Shown: in pieces, positions 1 to 10,839 of the stretch
Layout: each line of letters opens with the position of its first letter
Position numbering within the stretch: the stretch's first letter is position 1
Assembly (NCBI GenBank): GCA_021613335.1
Contig: JAJTWR010000005.1
Span: 153,501 to 217,500 of the forward strand
DNA: 64,000 nt
Direction of reading: 5' to 3'
DNA from: Whitmania pigra
Lineage: Eukaryota; Annelida; Clitellata; Hirudinida; Haemopidae
The notes under the pieces: generated by a model
What the model was told of the DNA's origin: nothing
Databases searched by the model: none
Seen by the model: the letters and a program-made list of their open reading frames with translations, nothing else
Program-made: the position numbers and the translations under genes

Positions 1-1075
1 CAAGTAATCAAAACGTGATGTAAATTTATGGTGACTATAGTATTATTTGCTTATTAACTATTATTTGCTATTTATTCTAACAATATGATAATTTTCAATG
101 TCTACCCTGCTTTGAATAATTTCTTATATAGCGCGTAAAGCGATTAACCATAATCATCTAAAAATATCATAATGCTCGATTTTACGCACAACCCCTTCGT
201 GCTATTATCGTATGTTTATTAAGCAAAATTAAATTCACATGAATTTGATCTCTGAACAGCAAAACTTAAAACGTTTATTCGTTTAAAACATATTTGTGTG
301 ATCTTTTTGGAGAATATTAATTTATTACTTTAAATTTTAAGTTCTTAATTTGAATTTATTTAATAATTGTTGAGCCCATCCTGCAGACATCACATTCAAA
401 GATTCCTGTAGCACATCTTAAATCTTTTAATGGGCTGATTCTAATGATCATACTAAACAAACTCTGAACACACGTCAAAATCAAGGAATAAAATTGATAA
501 GGTTTCGATGGCAGTGCCAGTGATAGTCCAACCCAATTAGAGCAGATTAAATAAAAGCTTTGTATTTGGAACCGTCCTGCACTTTTCATCATTTAGCCGT
601 TTAATAAAGTTATTTTGCATATATATATTTATATACATATAATATATAGTGCAATATATATATGTATATATATCTATTTGTCTCTTTTTGATCGTTATTA
701 ACTCTTTAAGTCGGCAAGTTAATTACTTCATTAATTGCAAGGGACAAGTATTACCTATCGTGACATGATCAAAATTTCGATTTCAGCGATCACCAGCAGT
801 TGAGATTGGGCATATGAATGTTTTTTTAAGACTATGTATCGGGCAAAGTTGACTTCCTCACAATCGAGTAAAATGATCCTTCCTGGATAAGGATCTAAAC
901 GAAAAGAAGAGGCACACGAGTTGCAATCTTCAAGATGGGAATTGAGTGCACTTGATTGGCAACCCCAAACGTCAAAATGATCCGTAAATTGGTAATCTGA
1001 AAAAAGTCATAAACTCCAGGCGATGAATCAAGGAAAGTTAGGTACTTAGTTAAATTTATTTCTAGTGCAATTCAT
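1..1075. repeat. Left arm of a large inverted duplication
   Basis: This arm reappears in reverse complement at 3576..4722. The outer ends match (a run ending in caagtaatcaaaacgtgatg at base 1 against its complement near 4700-4722), as do internal landmarks such as the stretch 356..592 against 3780..4028. The arm contains the last coding exon of the minus-strand gene at 755..1680. It may continue left of the window. The other arm has lost most of that exon and has gained a solo LTR at 4374..4682. The similarity is read by eye and is strong over most of the length. Confidence 0.85.
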
Positions 1076-1680
1076 TTATTATTCTAGAAGTTAACTGTTT
1101 AAAAATCAGATACTTTCGATTTTTCAGTTATTCAAATCAAGGAAAAGTATGACTAAAAGAGAGCTTACATTTTTCATCAGTAGGAGCAATTACTTTGACA
1201 GATGCGACCGCGTGCATTGAACCAAGATCAGCTTCCCACCAGGTGTCACCATTATCATCGTTTTGGGCAACAGAGAAGGTATTTAAGTTCCGGTCGTGGG
1301 CGAGTTTTGATAAATGACTTCTCCTGGTATGGCTTTGTTGGGATATCATTTGTTTGGGAGGAAACACTGTTACGTAATCTATTTAATAAATGGCTATTAA
1401 TTTTTTACTGATCATTAAACAGTTTTTAATCATTAAAATCAAATCATCAATAGTGATCATTAAACAGTTTTCAATTTATTAAAATCAAATCATCAATAGT
1501 GATTATTAAACAGTGTTTGAATTTCATTCCAGACATTCCAATTTCAATATTCAATATTTAAATGTTTATAACTAAAACTTTAAAGTTAAAAAAATAAATG
1601 GCATCCTTTTTAACAGTTTTCTAACTTGATGCCGCAGTTGTAAAGCACAAAACAATAATCAAACTGTTCAATGACACCAT
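755..1680 (-). CDS. Secreted single-domain F5/8C / F-type lectin-like protein (gene A)
   Basis: Three exons on the minus strand: 1626..1680 (signal peptide), 1169..1366 and 755..996, joined in phase 1 with GT-AG introns, predicting 164 residues. The first exon encodes a hydrophobic leader starting MVSLNSLIIVLCF. The second carries the N-half of the domain with LAHDRNLNTFS and WWEADLGS. The third carries the C-half, ending with LLVIAEIEILIM, the terminal strand typical of this fold. The C-half keeps a tyrosine (ARYIVL) where relatives read GQY or GRY. A conserved upstream element lies at 1764..1777. Extracellular recognition is inferred from the fold; no ligand can be read from the sequence. 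Exon joins are predictions without transcript support. Confidence 0.78.
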
Positions 1681-1763
1681 GATGAATTTATTGACGCATC
1701 GAAAAATGTGATTTTAAAATAAATTTGCTGATGTCTTATCTAATCGGCTTGATGATGTTATCT

Positions 1764-1777
1764 TTTGTCAAATTAAT
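1764..1777 (-). promoter_or_regulatory. Conserved upstream motif of gene A
   Basis: On the minus strand this reads ATTAATTTGACAAA, about 85 bases before the predicted start codon. The same motif recurs upstream of other family members at 18204..18222, 21231..21249 and 41625..41642, and in relic upstream regions at 28188..28205 and 36049..36068. Its role is unknown; it may be a shared promoter element or simply inherited flanking sequence. Confidence 0.4.
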
Positions 1778-1780
1778 AGA

Positions 1781-2742
1781 CTAGATAAAAATGTCTATTC
1801 TAATTAATGAAGCCTCAATAAACTTGAGCCATTCTGTAACTATATATTCATAACAGCTAAAGGTTCTTCGAAAACACTCACAAAATAAATGTTAATTGCA
1901 AAATTCTCCAGCTGTCGTGCATCTGAATAAATGAATCTTACTGATTATTACAACTACAAACAAATAATTTAATAAAATATTAACAAATTTGTGCGCCATT
2001 TAATTTGAATCAAAACACCGCTCCAATCAAATCACGGCAAGATATTACCACATAGTTGCTGATTAAAACATTTGTTCAACGTAAAGAATATTTTGTTTAA
2101 AATTCCAGAAAAAAAAACAGGCAAAACTAACAGTAGTCAACTTTTACGATTCTGCAGTTCTTCTAAAAATCGGATTTCCATCAGGACACACTTATTTCAG
2201 GCACCAAAGATAAAGCACTGGCCACAGAGATAGTCTCTGGGTTGCCATCAGTTGCCAAATATGCCCAATTTAATTGATATTCCAAAATAAGAAAAATATG
2301 TTTTCAAAATGTTCTATGAAAATATTTAAAATTGACTTTTATGTGCAGACAGTAATTGCGGACAATTTAGAGACAGTAGTTTGTTTTAGTTTTATTGAAT
2401 TTTGTGACATAATTTGTGACACAATTACCTAAATAAATATTCGATTATTGGATTTCTTCATATCTTTTCTGGCGTTTAATAACAGGTAATTTCATAATTT
2501 CATAATCCCCTGATTTATAAATAATTCAATAAAAGTTTTAATAATTATATGATAAAACTTAATTTGTTGAAGAACTAAAATAGCAATATTGCAAATCCTT
2601 TATCACCACCATTAACATCAATTTGAATGTTGTTAAAAAGCAAATGAATCAAGATGAACAATCAAGAGATTATAGGATTATCGGATAATTTATGGAATTT
2701 CGTAAAATCGACAAATTGACAGCATTGGAAATTGTCCAAAAG
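1781..2742. other. Intergenic region between divergent genes A and B
   Basis: AT-rich sequence with no open frame that looks coding. From about 2500 it resembles, in reverse complement, the region upstream of the gene at 5722..6505, so it is the shared 5' flank of the B and C genes. Confidence 0.5.
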
Positions 2743-2752
2743 TATTTAAATA
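2743..2752 (+). promoter_or_regulatory. TATA-like box of gene B
   Basis: The sequence tatttaaata sits about 35 bases before the start codon at 2787. A box of the same form occurs at a similar distance in the genes starting at 6505 (minus), 8622, 13295 and 18559. It is a plausible core promoter with a very short 5' leader. Confidence 0.45.
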
Positions 2753-2786
2753 GAAACTTTATGAAGTGTTCAAATTATTAAGCAGT

Positions 2787-3571
2787 ATGTTGTCAGTAAA
2801 ACATTATTTGGTCATTTCTTTGAGTATTAGCACATTCTTGGCAGGCTAGAAATTATTATTTTAATTTTAAATTTATCATTTCATTACAATACTTTAACTA
2901 AATATATGATAGTTTAAATTAAAAAAAGTATTCATTAAAGATATGTTATATGTAATACAGACTCATCTGAATTTCCGCGTGAACAATTAAGATCAGCGCA
3001 AAGCTCTACCTGTTCAAATCGTGTATCAAGTTTAGCTCACGACGGAAAGTTAAAAACATTTGCATGTGCACTTAATAATCCAATGTCTGGCGTGGAAGGT
3101 GCATGGTGGGAAGGTGACCTTAGCTCACAAAAGAAAATAACTGGGATCAAAGTTACTGCTGCAAAGCAACATTATTGTGAGTTGTAATTACCAGATGTTT
3201 TGGAAGAAATATACCTATCATGCTTTTGTCCGGAGAATTATAGTTTAAGATAATTTGTCGCAATTGAAATAATTGCCAAAGTTTCATCAATATCTAATTA
3301 AAATATTACTTTCATTTTAGATTTCAAGTTACTGGAAAAATTCAATATTTATGTTTGCAACGATGCATTAGCAACATCACATAGCATTTCCAACTGCGTG
3401 CTGTGTGCTGAAGGGCCTAAAAAGTCCCTGCGTAAAGGGAAAAGCGTACACATTAATTGCACAAGCCAGACTGTTGGACAATACGTACTTCTTTTGAAAC
3501 CCCTCTCTGGGGCGTTTACTCTTCCGGCTAGACAATTAGCATTGGCCGAAATTCAAATTTTTATTGAATGA
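2787..3571 (+). CDS. Secreted single-domain F5/8C / F-type lectin-like protein (gene B)
   Basis: Exons 2787..2844, 2961..3176 and 3321..3571 give a 174-residue protein. Exon 1 is a signal peptide beginning MLSVKHYLVISLSIS. Exon 2 holds LAHDGKLKTFAC and WWEGDLSS; exon 3 holds VCNDALATSHS, the cysteine pair NCVLC and the terminal TVGQYVLLLK and LALAEIQIFIE. Six cysteines suggest disulphides in addition to those of simple F5/8C domains. All junctions are phase 1. The first intron has a GC donor (gcag|gctaga) where most relatives have gcag|gttaga. The gene is nearly the inverted twin of the gene at 5722..6505. The stop lies about five bases from the start of the right inverted-repeat arm. Confidence 0.87.
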
Positions 3572-3654
3572 TTATATGAATTGCACTAGAAATAAATTTA
3601 ACTAAGTACCTAACTTTTCTTGATTCATCGCCTGGAGTTCATTTCTTATTTCAG

Positions 3655-3729
3655 ATTACCAATTTACGTTTAGGGTTGCCAATCAATTCACATCTTGAGG
3701 ATTGCAACTCGTGTGCCTCTTCCTTTCGT
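3655..3729 (+). pseudogene. Truncated C-half exon of a gene A copy
   Basis: After a preserved acceptor (atttcag at 3648..3654) the sequence follows the last exon of gene A for about 75 bases (attaccaatttacg, then a ten-base gap, then gggttgccaatca) and then stops matching at the deletion. It lacks the conserved end of the domain and has no N-half exon, so it is a dead fragment. Confidence 0.75.
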
Positions 3730-4373
3730 TATATGTATATAAATATATATATGCAAAAATAACTTTATCAAACGGCTAAATGATGAAAAGTGCAGGAAGG
3801 TTCCAAATACAAAGTTTTTTTTTAATCTGCTCTAATTGGGTTAGTCTACCACTGGCACTGCTATTGAAACCTTATCAATTTTATTCCTTGATTTTGACGT
3901 GTGTACAGAGTTTGTTTAGTATGATCATTAGAAACAACCCATTAAAAGATTTAAAATGTGCTACAGAAATCTTTGAATGTGATGTCTACAGGATGGGCAC
4001 AACCAATCATAAAATAAGTTCAAATTAGGAACTTAAAGTTTAAAGTAATAAAAATTGACCTTAATATTCTCCCAAAAGATCACACAAATATGTTTAAGCG
4101 AATAAACGCTCTAATTTTTGCTGATCAGAAATCAAATTTATTTAAATTTAATTTTGCATAATAAACATACGATAATAGCACGAAGGTGCTTAAAATCGAA
4201 CATTATGATATTTTTAGATGATTATGATTAATAACTTTACGCGCTATATAAAAAAAATAAGTTTGTAATTGACTATCCGTACTTTAGAACTAATTCAAAG
4301 CAGGGTAGACATTGAAAATTATCAAATTGTTAGGATAAATAGCAAATAATAGTTAATAAGCAAATAATACTAT

Positions 4374-4682
4374 TGAAATAACCCGGAGGTCAGCAAATAA
4401 GCAAGTTAACTAATAAGTTCATTAGAGCAAGTATTCAGTTAACGGAACTGAATAACAGAAGTTAAAGTGTTTAAGGATTGAGGTACTTAAAGACGCAAAC
4501 GGATATTTGGGCTTCTAAGTTGTGTGGATTCTCGCTGTTTGTCAGGTGATTAGCGAGAATGCTTTCTATAGCAATAATAGAGATACCACGTGCCCGAAAA
4601 ATATACCAAATATAATAAAATATAAATTTAATTATTTTAGCATTATAAACTTAATTAATTTAAAAAAACTGTGTATACAACG
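4374..4682 (+). mobile_element. Solo LTR, copy A, with 4-bp target duplication CTAT
   Basis: The element starts TGAAATAACCCGG and ends near GTATACAACG, flanked by CTAT at 4370..4373 and 4683..4686. The opposite arm of the inverted repeat is the empty site (single ctatag near base 36). Related copies lie at 14726..15067 and, in reverse, at 36400..36708. Length near 300, TG...CA-like ends and a 4-base duplication fit a solo LTR of a Gypsy- or BEL-like retrotransposon; no internal region is present. Confidence 0.7.
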
Positions 4683-4739
4683 CTATAGTGACAATAAATT
4701 TACATCACGTTTGATTACTTGGATTTATGATATTTAGGA

Positions 4740-5170
4740 GTATATAAATACTTGACGAAATGTTTAATAAGTTTTATTTACCTAAGTCATGGCACCTATA
4801 TACTAACAATTGCTAAAATCTCTATTTATCAGAAAATTAGCTAATTAAATTTACATTTTCGCACCTGAATCCCTTTAAGTTAATATCATTTTGTTCCTAA
4901 GAAGTAATTTACGAATAATTAAATAGAAATGCCATTCATTAAGTGATCTGTCATAAAATATCTAAAATATTTTGAGTTTTAATAAATTTTATTTGTTGTC
5001 AATTTCTTTCTTACCAAAAACATATTAATCATGTCTACTGAACAAGCTAAAGATATTAGAGATACCATTATCAGGAAATTTATGAAATTTCAAAAATTCA
5101 ACAAAATATCAACCTCAAAAAATCTAAATGTATTTAAATATAAACTTTCAAATATATTCAATAAATTAAC
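4740..5170. other. Intergenic, AT-rich; decayed promoter region
   Basis: No gene is supported. The part from about 5030 resembles the 5' flank of the family (tatttaaata-like box near 5128) and leads into the relic signal exon at 5175..5232. Confidence 0.4.
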
Positions 5171-5174
5171 TAGG

Positions 5175-5232
5175 ATAATAATACTAAAACATTATTTGGT
5201 TATTTCATTGAGAATTACGACATTAGCTGCAG
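5175..5232 (+). pseudogene. Orphan signal-peptide exon with lost start codon
   Basis: This 58-base stretch matches the first exon of the gene B type, including the reading LKHYLVISLRI and the donor gcag|gttaga. The expected ATG is ATA. No N-half or C-half exon follows before the oppositely oriented gene at 5722..6505. An upstream in-frame ATG at 5031 would give a 68-residue frame, but its amino part has no family resemblance. Confidence 0.65.
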
Positions 5233-5339
5233 GTTAGAAAGTTGAGAAACAAGTTGAAGAATTTATTTTTGAAATGTATTCATTCATCATTTTTTAATTA
5301 ATATTTCAATATAGTAATAAGCAATGACCTTATTTTCAT

Positions 5340-5640
5340 TCATATTACATGCGCGTTAGGTTCGATTTTACATACCACTCAACCCCAACAAAAATAACAA
5401 ATTCAAATGATAGCACAGATGTTTGATTGTTTTTTTTTTTTTGTAAAAGCTTTAAACTATGTTTGTAATTTTAAATAGTTTATATTTGGGCTTTAATGCA
5501 TTGTATAAAAAACTTCTGATATATGTTTACGGAAGAATATGGCAAATCAGTCACATTATTCGTTGCCTTGTCTGATTAACCAATTTGTGTGGTCAACTTG
5601 AATTTAAATGAAATTAATTGAAGGCAACTATAGGAAACTT
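5340..5640 (+). repeat. Dispersed repeat, copy 1
   Basis: Shares an extended stretch with 7080..7400: a T-run after gatagc(a/g)caga, then ttttaaatagttta and gcattgtataaa. Shorter parts resemble 150..290 and 4130..4210 (gattttacg..., cgtgctat(t/a)atcg). It contains no coding frame, and the family is not identified. Confidence 0.55.
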
Positions 5641-5721
5641 GTAGGGTGTTGTGCTATTTTATATATTTTTGTTATGATTAATTAACTTTTTGTTACTCAC
5701 AATTATAATTGTTATAATTAT

Positions 5722-6505
5722 TCATTGAATAAAAATTTGAATTTCGGCCAATGCAAATTGTCTAGCAGGAAGGGTAAACTCCCCAAAGAAGGGCTTAAAT
5801 AGAAGTACGTATTGTCCAACAGTCTGGCTTGTGCAATTAATGTTTATGCTTTTCCCTTTACGCAGGGGCTTTTTAGGCCCTTCAGCACACAGCATGCAGT
5901 TGGAAATGCTATGTGATTTTGCTAATGCTTCGTTGCAAACATAAACATTGAATTTTTCCAGTAAAGTGAAATCTAAAATGAAAGTAATATTTTAATTAGA
6001 TATTGATAGAATTTTGACAATTATTTCAATTGCGACAAATTATCTTCTCTTTATGCATTCTCCGGACAAAAACATGATTGGTATATTTTCTCCAAAACAT
6101 CTGGTAATTACAACTCACAATAATTTTGATTTGCGGCAGTAACTTTGATCCCAGTTATTTTCTTTTGTGAGCTAAGGTCACCTTCCCACCATGCACCTTC
6201 CAGGCCAGAAATTGGATTGTTAAGTGCACATGCAAATGTACTTCTCTGTCCGTCGTAAGCTAAACTTGATTCAAGATTTGAACAGGTAGAGCTTTGCGTT
6301 GATCTTAATTGTTCACGCGGAAATTCAGATGAGTCTGTATTACATATAACATATATTTATTGATTACTTTCTTTAATTTAAACTATCATGTAATTAGTTT
6401 AAGTATTGTAATGAAATGATAAATTTAAAATTAGAATAATTTCTAGCCTGCCAAGAGCGTGCTAATACTCAAAGAAATGACAAAATAATGTTTTACTGAC
6501 AACAT
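5722..6505 (-). CDS. Secreted single-domain F5/8C / F-type lectin-like protein (gene C)
   Basis: Minus-strand exons 6448..6505, 6119..6334 and 5722..5972 predict 174 residues, with the same exon lengths as gene B (58, 216, 251). The leader reads MLSVKHYFVISLSIST. The domain contains WWEGDLSS, VCNEALAKSHS and a terminal LALAEIQIFIQ. As in gene B, the first intron begins with GC rather than GT. The otherwise near-invariant LAHDG reads LAYDG here, so a histidine conserved in its closest relatives is lost. The frame is intact. It is an inverted duplicate of gene B, and a TATA-like box (gtatttaaac on the minus strand) lies at 6541..6550. Confidence 0.87.
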
Positions 6506-6540
6506 ACTGCTTAATAATTTGAACCCTTCATAAAATTTCT

Positions 6541-6550
6541 GTTTAAATAC
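6541..6550 (-). promoter_or_regulatory. TATA-like box of gene C
   Basis: Reads gtatttaaac on the coding strand, about 36 bases before the ATG, the same placement as in genes B and D. Confidence 0.4.
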
Positions 6551-7079
6551 TTTCGGGCAATTTCCAATGCTGACAATTTGTCGATTTTATAAAACTCCAT
6601 AAATTATCCGATAATGGTATCTATTATCTCTGGATTATTCACCTTGATTCATTTGCTTTTTGACAACATACAAATTGATTTTAATGGAGGTGATAAATTA
6701 GATTTGCGTCAAACAAATTAAGTTTTATCATATAATTATTAAAACATTTATTGAATTATTTATAAATCAGTGGAACAATTGCAAGTGCTATCAATGAAGG
6801 TTAGGCTCAACTCGAGTATATGTGGCTCTGAAAAATTCTGCTAATGTGACTTGGCAGAACTAGTAGAATAACTATTACATTGCTTAATTTCTAAAATTAT
6901 GTGTTATTTTTTCTACGAATACGAAAAAAATGAATCAAAACATCCAAAAGCGGATCAAGATAAAGAGAATCATCAAAGGATTGATGATTGGATAAGCTAT
7001 ATCAAAGTTATAATCAAAGCCCGAACAACAATTAAATTTCGGTAAAAAAATACCGTAATTTCACCCCTACTACACGCTC

Positions 7080-7400
7080 GTTTTGCTCGATTTTACGTAC
7101 CGCGCACCCCCCTCTGCGTGCTATAATCGCATGCGTGTTATGCTAGATGAAATTTACATGAATTTTATTCCCGACCAACACCAATAAATAATTTCAATGA
7201 TAGCGCAGATTCTTTATTGTTTTTTTTTTGTAAAAACTGTAGACTATATTTCAAATTTTAAATAGTTTATAATTGGTTGGGCATTGATGCATTGTATAAA
7301 GAACTTCCGATATACAGAAGCACGTGGCAAAATAGTCACGTTAATCCTTGCATTGTCCGACTTACGAATTTTGTGACGTCAACTTAAATTTAACTTAAAC
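7080..7400 (+). repeat. Dispersed repeat, copy 2
   Basis: Second copy of the repeat at 5340..5640, more complete at its left end (gattttacgtaccgcgcac, cgtgctataatcgcatg). Family unknown. Confidence 0.55.
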
Positions 7401-7404
7401 TAAA

Positions 7405-7665
7405 ATGATAATAATAGCCCAAAACAAAATAGCCAAAACAGCCCAGGACAAAACATCCCTGTCAGAACAATATCGTCAATATAGCCCGGTGTCAAAATAG
7501 CCCAGGACAAACAGCCCAAGAAAAAATAGCTTAGGACAAAATAGCCCTGTCAATGTATTTAAAATAATATTTTTGTGAGTTTAATTCACTTTATCACCAT
7601 GTCACGTGGACAAGTAACAATTCCACAATGAACCAATTCTACCGCTATTTTGACGGGGCCGTTTT
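7405..7665. repeat. Degenerate tandem repeats related to the MITE at 10840
   Basis: Several imperfect units of the form aaaatagcccaggac occur in 7405..7560, followed by ccctgtcaatgtattt and, at the right end, an inverted match ctattttgacgggg. These words are the terminal inverted repeats of the 189-base MITE at 10840..11028, so this looks like a related element whose end has expanded in tandem. I could not define clean ends. Confidence 0.5.
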
Positions 7666-8575
7666 GACTTACCTGTTGGACATCACCAACCATTTGGAGA
7701 TCCAAGGTGAAAAACATTCTTTTCTTTATCTTTAAAATGCCTACCTTTGAAATTTTTTAAAATGCAGATGATTATTGGAACTTAAAATAATGAGTACATA
7801 AATATGTAAGGTGATACTATCCTGCAAGGATACTAGGTAATTTGATGCTTTGGGCAGTTAAAAAAAGATATAATTCAGGCAAATAAGCAACACTTACTCC
7901 GCCAAGTTTTACCCACTGCTTATTGGCAGACTGTTTCTGAGCCGTATATACTCGAGCAATACGTCCTTATTCTATAGCGTTTCCTGACGATGAAGGCATG
8001 GTTTAGAACACGACAAATTATATGCCGTTACAACAAACCATTCAGCCAGCAACAATATCACGAATTACCACATCATTACATTATATTAACATCAACTGTT
8101 CGTTATGTGGATTAATGGATTATGTCTCAGTGGTTGTAAATATTTTACGAAATAAATGTTCATCTCAATTTTTTTTTAGATGATACTACATCTAACCCTT
8201 GATGAACTGTCAGCTGAAATAGCTGTTTGTGCCAGAATGCAAAATTACTTATGTAACATATTCGAAAATTGGATTTCTTCAATTTGCTATTTTCTACCTT
8301 TTAGTAGCATGTAATTTCACCATCTACAATTGTTCTACTGATCTACAAATAATTGACTAGAAGTTTGATTAATTAAATCATAAAACTTTTTTATTTAGAA
8401 AATTAAATAAAATAACAACATAAATCTCCTTCAATGCAATCATTAATATTAATTTGTTCGTTGTCAATGAACATGAGTCTAGGTGATCAATCGGGAGATA
8501 TTATAGATATCATTATCAGGTAATTTATGAAGTTATGTAAAATCGACTAATTGTCAGCATTGGAAATAGTTGAAA
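7666..8575. other. Intergenic region; possible degenerate SINE near 7900-8040
   Basis: No gene seen. The stretch with tatagcgtttcctgacgatg and ttagaacacgacaaa near 7970-8020 resembles the tRNA-like part of the SINE at 12189..12388. From about 8450 the sequence is the conserved 5' flank of gene D. Confidence 0.35.
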
Positions 8576-8576
8576 A

Positions 8577-8587
8577 GTATTTAAATA
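8577..8587 (+). promoter_or_regulatory. TATA-like box of gene D
   Basis: The sequence gtatttaaata lies about 35 bases before the start codon at 8622, as in genes B and C. Confidence 0.4.
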
Positions 8588-8621
8588 GAAAATTTATGAA
8601 GTATTCAAATTGTTAAGCAGT

Positions 8622-9424
8622 ATGTTCTCATTAAATCATTATTTGTTTATTTCGTTGAATATATTCACGGCAGGTTAAAAAGTTTTATAATAACTTACTT
8701 ACATTAATTTATTTATGAAGCATTATTTTATTAGTTTAAATTTATCATTTCATTACTATACTTCAAATAATTAGATAATTGCTTAACTAAAGAGAGTAAT
8801 CATTAAATGTATGTTGTATATAATACAGGCTCATATGTCTTTCCGTCTGGACAATTAAGATCAGCGCAAAGCTCTACCTGTTCAAATCATGAATCAAGTT
8901 TAGCTCACGACGGAAAGTTAAATACATTTGCATGTGCACTTAATAATCCAATGTCTGGCGTGGAAGGTGCATGGTGGGAAGGTGACCTTAGTTCACAAAA
9001 GAAAATAACTGGGATCAAAGTTACTGCCACAATTCAAAATTATTGTTAGTTATAATTATCACATTTTTTGGACGAAATATACCGACCATGTTTTTGCCCG
9101 GAGACAGAACGTTTAACATAAATTGTCACAATTGACATATCAATATTTAACTACAAGATTATTTTCATTTTAGATTTCACGTTGCTGGAAAAATTCAATA
9201 TTTATGTTTGCAACGATGCATTAGCAATATCACATAGCATTTCCGACTGCGTGCTGTGTGCTGAAGGGCCTAAAAAGCACTCGCATAAAGGGAAAAGCAT
9301 AAACCTTAATTGCACAAGCCAGACTGTTGGACAATACGTATTTCTATTTAAACCCCTCTCTGAGGCGTTTACTCTTCCTGCTAGACAAATAGCATTTGCC
9401 GAAATCCAAGTTTTTATTGATTGA
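8622..9424 (+). CDS. Secreted single-domain F5/8C / F-type lectin-like protein (gene D)
   Basis: Exons 8622..8673, 8829..9044 and 9174..9424, all phase 1, predict 172 residues. Exon 1 encodes the leader MFSLNHYLFISLNIFTA and has a GT donor (gcag|gttaaa). The N-half has LAHDGKLNTFAC and WWEGDLSS; the C-half has VCNDALAISHS, DCVLC and TVGQYVFLFK. It is a close paralogue of genes B and C, on the plus strand. The second intron is only 129 bases. The frame is intact and the fold suggests a secreted recognition protein. Confidence 0.87.
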
Positions 9425-10197
9425 ATATATGGTTGTTTTACACCACACTAACAAACTGAGTATTTCCTTACGATTTGTTTTTGAAACGCTCCAACTCGTC
9501 CATTATGATGAAATCTCCATTGGAAATGTTATTCTTATTTGCTAAAACTAGAACAAATTACTATTTCTAAATTTGATGTACGATGATCGTTGATATTTAA
9601 AATAGTATACCAACAGTTACAATGCATTACGTCTGACAGAGTTTTGGAAAATTCCAAATTTTCAAAGTAGGATACCCATGTAAAGATAATAATATTTCTA
9701 CATTATATAGATTATGGTGTCAGAAAATAACAACTTTTTTGAGATGCCTTTGCGAGAAAACTTTTTATCTGATCCAATCCATCGGTATTGCTGTTCAATA
9801 AATGTAATTTCTCTTTTTAACTTATTTAATAACAACAATGTTACTTTTTTGTATTTCTCTAACAAAAGATCACTTTTAATCAAGCCTTTTGCATGTAAAC
9901 TGGAAATTTTATATCCAGGTTTTCTTTCCACCTATTCAATCATCACAGAATTTCTAAATCAATATCGATGAACACCGTTGGAGTCTGGCGCTTCACCAAG
10001 TGAATTGTTAAACGGGAGGCAATTACGAGGCACATTAAATATGTTTTTTCTTTTGGGGCAAATACATATTTAGAGAGATATTAGCAATATATTTCAGTCG
10101 TCTTTAAGTTTCGAAATGTTTGCTGCAAATAAAGTTTCTGACTCAGTTTTATGATGTTTATTAATCATAGGAAGACCCAACAGACATACCTAGAGCC
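9425..10197. other. Intergenic, no feature seen
   Basis: AT-rich sequence between gene D and the transposon nest. Overlapping short open frames on both strands at 9698..9971 have no recognisable motif and look incidental. Confidence 0.4.
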
Positions 10198-10629
10198 TTT
10201 ACTGGCAGTGATGGGTAGTATTTCAAATCAAGTGATTTAAAATCACGAAATAAAGTCACCTTCAGTGTTGTAAAAATTACCTCATTTCGGTAACTAGTTA
10301 CAAGTAAAAGTAATAGCTCAAAAAGCTACTTAAGTATAAGTAAGAGTATTTTCTCAAAAAGTTACTCAAGTAAAAGTAAAAAGTTACAGCATCCAAAAGT
10401 TACTTTTAAGTAAAAATTACAAGTAACTTTGATGCCGCCATTATTGTGATCATACATCATTCCGTATTATTTAAAAGGAATTGTTTCTTCTATTAACGTT
10501 AAAAAAAATTATTGGCATTAACTGCTAGTACTAACTGCTAGTATTAACAGTCATTAAGTAATAACATTAGAACTAATTTATTCTTTATGTGATTTTATTA
10601 TTTATTACAATCACAAACATTTGTTAATT

Positions 10630-10750
10630 TTTAACATAACTAAGTCCTCGAATAGTTTGTCATTCATTATGGTCTTTCGGCTGTTCATACCAGCATAGCT
10701 GAATAAACGTTCAACAGCTGCACTAGCTGGCAGAGGAGCGTTCAACTGGA
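10630..10750 (-). pseudogene. hAT transposase C-terminal remnant (inner element)
   Basis: The minus strand reads LNAPLPASAAVERLFSYAG followed by KLFEDLVMLK, the dimerisation signature of hAT transposases (A-x-VERLFS, then a leucine-rich FExLVxLK). The rest of the catalytic core is absent. Confidence 0.7.
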
Positions 10751-10839
10751 TAAATAATGTTCATGCCATCTGATCGGTCTTGAAGAAATTGCATCAGAAT
10801 ATCAGTTGACCTTGTGCAATTGAAGAAACTGTCTTCAAC

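Larger units (their letters stand above)
3576..4722. repeat. Right arm of the large inverted duplication
   Basis: Reverse complement of 1..1075. It differs from the left arm in two clear ways: about 240 bases covering most of gene A's last exon and 3' flank are missing near 3730, and a 309-base solo LTR has been inserted at 4374..4682. Both changes happened after the duplication. Confidence 0.85.

Noticed and set aside
356..592. Open frame of 78 residues on the minus strand with a related frame at 3780..4028
   Set aside because: The similarity is explained by the inverted duplication; the frame has no motif, no splice context and differs by indels between arms.
4522..4737. 71-residue plus-strand frame
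   Set aside because: Lies mostly inside the solo LTR and ends in its flank; not coding.
5031..5177. Upstream ATG extending the relic leader exon to 68 residues
   Set aside because: The added residues correspond to promoter sequence of sister genes and have no leader-like hydrophobic pattern.
9698..9971. Overlapping 77- and 85-residue frames on opposite strands
   Set aside because: Mirror frames in low-complexity AT-rich sequence, no domain resemblance, no conserved copy.
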